From: Corallococcus caeni
GTDB taxonomy: Bacteria > Myxococcota > Myxococcia > Myxococcales > Myxococcaceae
DNA length: 64,000 nucleotides
Direction of reading: 5' to 3'
Assembly: GCF_036245865.1 (NCBI RefSeq)
Contig: NZ_BTTW01000004.1
Coordinates: 496,001 to 560,000 of the forward strand
In this document: positions 62,622 to 64,000 of the stretch, piece by piece
Layout of the letters: every line of letters begins with the position of its first letter
Numbering within the stretch: the stretch's first letter is position 1
The notes under the pieces: generated by a model
The model's database searches: none
Seen by the model: the letters and a program-made list of their open reading frames with translations, nothing else
Told to the model about the DNA's origin: nothing
Program-made: the position numbers and the translations under genes

Positions 62622-64000
62622 ATGCCCGAGTCCTCCGCCCACCTCCAGGAGGTCGAGCTGCTCGACCTCGCGGACGGCATCCCGTCCCAGTCCCTGCGCG
62701 AGCGCGCCGAGTCCCACCTGGACACCTGTGCGTCCTGCCGTGAGGCCCTGGCGGACTTCCTGCGCGTGCGCGCCGCTTCCTCGCCCGACGTGCACGCCGC
62801 GCCCACCGCGGTGGTGCTGTCGGAAGCGCCGCGCACGCGGGTCTCCCGGTCGGGCTTCCCGCAGGTCGCCCAGGGCGCGCTGCTGGGACGCTACGTGGTG
62901 CTGGAGCGGTTGGGCGCGGGTGGGATGGGCGTCGTCCACGCGGCCTATGACCCGAGCCTCGACCGGCGCATCGGTCTGAAGCTGCTGCGCACGCTGCCCT
63001 CGACGGGCGGCGCCACGGGGCTGACGGAGCAGCTGCTGCGAGAGGCCCAGGCCGCCGCGCGCACGCGCCATCCGCATGTCGTCACCGTGCACGACGTGGG
63101 GACGTTCGGGGACGTCGTCTTCATCGCGATGGAGCTGGTGGACGGCGGCACGCTGCGCCAGCACCTGAAGGCCGCGCCCCGGCCTTGGCGCGACGTGGTG
63201 CGGCTGTACCTCCAGGCGGGCCGGGGGCTCGCGGCGGCGCACGCGGCGGGCGTCGTGCACCGGGACTTCAAGCCGGACAACGTCCTCGTGGACAAGGAGG
63301 GCCGCGCCCGCGTGACCGACTTCGGGCTCGCGCGCCTGGAGTCCACCGAGGTCCCGGACGCAGACTCGCCAGCCCCGGCCGAGCCCGCGTCGCAGAAGAA
63401 GCCCCCTCTGGCAACCAGCGTCGCGGGCACGCCCGGGTACATCGCGCCAGAGGTGCTCGCGGGAGCGCCCGCGGATGCGCGGTCGGATCAGTACGCCTTC
63501 TGCATCTCGCTGTACGAAGCCCTGCACGGCCAGCGGCCCTCCACCGCTGAAGCAGGAGGAGTGGCGAACCGGAGCAACGTCCCGCGCGCCGTGCACGCGC
63601 TCATCGTGCGCGGGCTGTCGCCGGAGCCGGGAGCCCGCCATCCCTCCATGGCGGTCCTGCTCGACGCGCTGGAACGGGCGGCCTTCCCGCGCACCGGCGC
63701 GAAGATGGCGGCGGCGGGCGTGGGCGTGGGCGTGCTCGCCATCGCGGCCGCGGTGGTGGTCGCCCGGGGCCCGTCGCCCTGCGCGGACGACCCCACCCGG
63801 TTCCAGGGCATCTGGGACGCGGACCGCAAGGCGGCGCTGCTCGAGGCCTTCCAGGCCACGGGCGCTCCGGACGCCGTCGCCGCCTACGAGACCACCGCCC
63901 GCGCGCTGGACACCTATGTGTCGCGTTGGAACGACAGCCGCCGCGACGCGTGCATGGCCACGCACGAGCACGGCACGCAGTCCACCGCGGTGCTGGACCT
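62622..64000 (+). CDS. Ser/Thr kinase with N-terminal anti-sigma zinc finger (3' end beyond window)
   Basis: The first 459 codons are visible. Residues 20-45 hold an anti-sigma-type zinc finger, HLDTCASC (His32, Cys36, Cys39). A Hanks-type kinase follows at about 90-350: LGAGGMGVVHAAYD, Lys in GLKLLR, HRDFKPDNVLV, DFGLARLE, GTPGYIAPEVL. After an Arg-rich stretch comes one membrane helix (AAAGVGVGVLAIAAAVVVA, near residue 370), then an extracytoplasmic segment with WDADRKAALLEAF, the start of the sensor region seen in myxobacterial kinases that usually continues into TPRs. It lies 8 bases after the sigma-like gene. Start ATG 62622. Confidence 0.88.
   Translation, partial: MPESSAHLQEVELLDLADGIPSQSLRERAESHLDTCASCREALADFLRVRAASSPDVHAAPTAVVLSEAPRTRVSRSGFPQVAQGALLGRYVVLERLGAGGMGVVHAAYDPSLDRRIGLKLLRTLPSTGGATGLTEQLLREAQAAARTRHPHVVTVHDVGTFGDVVFIAMELVDGGTLRQHLKAAPRPWRDVVRLYLQAGRGLAAAHAAGVVHRDFKPDNVLVDKEGRARVTDFGLARLESTEVPDADSPAPAEPASQKKPPLATSVAGTPGYIAPEVLAGAPADARSDQYAFCISLYEALHGQRPSTAEAGGVANRSNVPRAVHALIVRGLSPEPGARHPSMAVLLDALERAAFPRTGAKMAAAGVGVGVLAIAAAVVVARGPSPCADDPTRFQGIWDADRKAALLEAFQATGAPDAVAAYETTARALDTYVSRWNDSRRDACMATHEHGTQSTAVLD

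Overview
The window reads as a chromosomal segment of a fruiting myxobacterium of the Myxococcaceae, probably close to Myxococcus or Corallococcus. This is inferred from very high GC, many GTG/TTG starts, Ser/Thr kinases paired with regulators, and above all an intact mrpA-mrpB-mrpC developmental locus in its known gene order. No rRNA, tRNA, CRISPR array or insertion sequence was seen.

Layout. (1) 0-2.1 kb: a CpoB/YbgF-like lipoprotein overlaps by 4 bp a periplasmic metallophosphatase-like gene with an in-frame TGA at codon 45. A textbook bacterial SECIS hairpin (8-bp perfect stem, GGTCTG loop) lies 10 nt downstream, so this is called a selenoprotein. (2) 2.4-25.8 kb: one 23-kb NRPS gene with seven C-A-T modules and a terminal thioesterase, overlapped by a small membrane-protein gene. 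Modules 3, 4, 6 and 7 carry near-identical adenylation-domain DNA in a mosaic pattern. The pocket residues suggest Val-Val-Ala-Ala-X-Ala-Ala, with X perhaps basic. (3) 25.9-35.9 kb: ribosomal protein L31, an orphan DpnA-like DNA methyltransferase, an M1 aminopeptidase, a FadN/FadA beta-oxidation pair, a membrane-anchored MutS-like ATPase and an outer-membrane-type protein. (4) 35.9-39.4 kb: mrpC, mrpB and mrpA on the minus strand, with a sigma-54 promoter, a long palindrome and an MrpC-like site between mrpB and mrpC. (5) 39.4-44.0 kb: a membrane/spermidine-synthase fusion, a lone Flp-type pilin and a polytopic membrane protein. (6) 44.0-46.7 kb: a less GC-extreme accessory patch that starts with a frameshifted remnant of an Rhs core domain, followed by small orphan genes (Cys-rich lipoprotein, two overlapping membrane proteins, an immunity-like cytosolic protein). 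(7) 46.7-51.8 kb: a divergent amidohydrolase, an RlmI-like methyltransferase, a Ser/Thr kinase, truA and a membrane protein. (8) 51.8-60.2 kb: a seven-gene arginine operon on the minus strand (argF', argB, argE, argH, argG, a P-loop protein, argC) divergent from argR, with a perfect ARG-box-type palindrome between them. (9) 60.2-64.0 kb: a 2H phosphoesterase, an F420-type NADP oxidoreductase, and a sigma-factor-like gene followed by a kinase carrying an anti-sigma-type zinc finger, cut by the window end.

How the genes work together. The arginine operon encodes the acetylcitrulline route (carbamoylation of acetylornithine, then deacetylation) rather than the usual ornithine route, under ArgR control; the first acetylation and the transaminase are not in the window. 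MrpA/MrpB feed into sigma-54 transcription of mrpC, the regulator that starts fruiting-body development. The NRPS stands alone, without transporter, MbtH, tailoring or carrier-protein-activating genes nearby. The least expected single feature is the UGA/SECIS gene at 920-2071.
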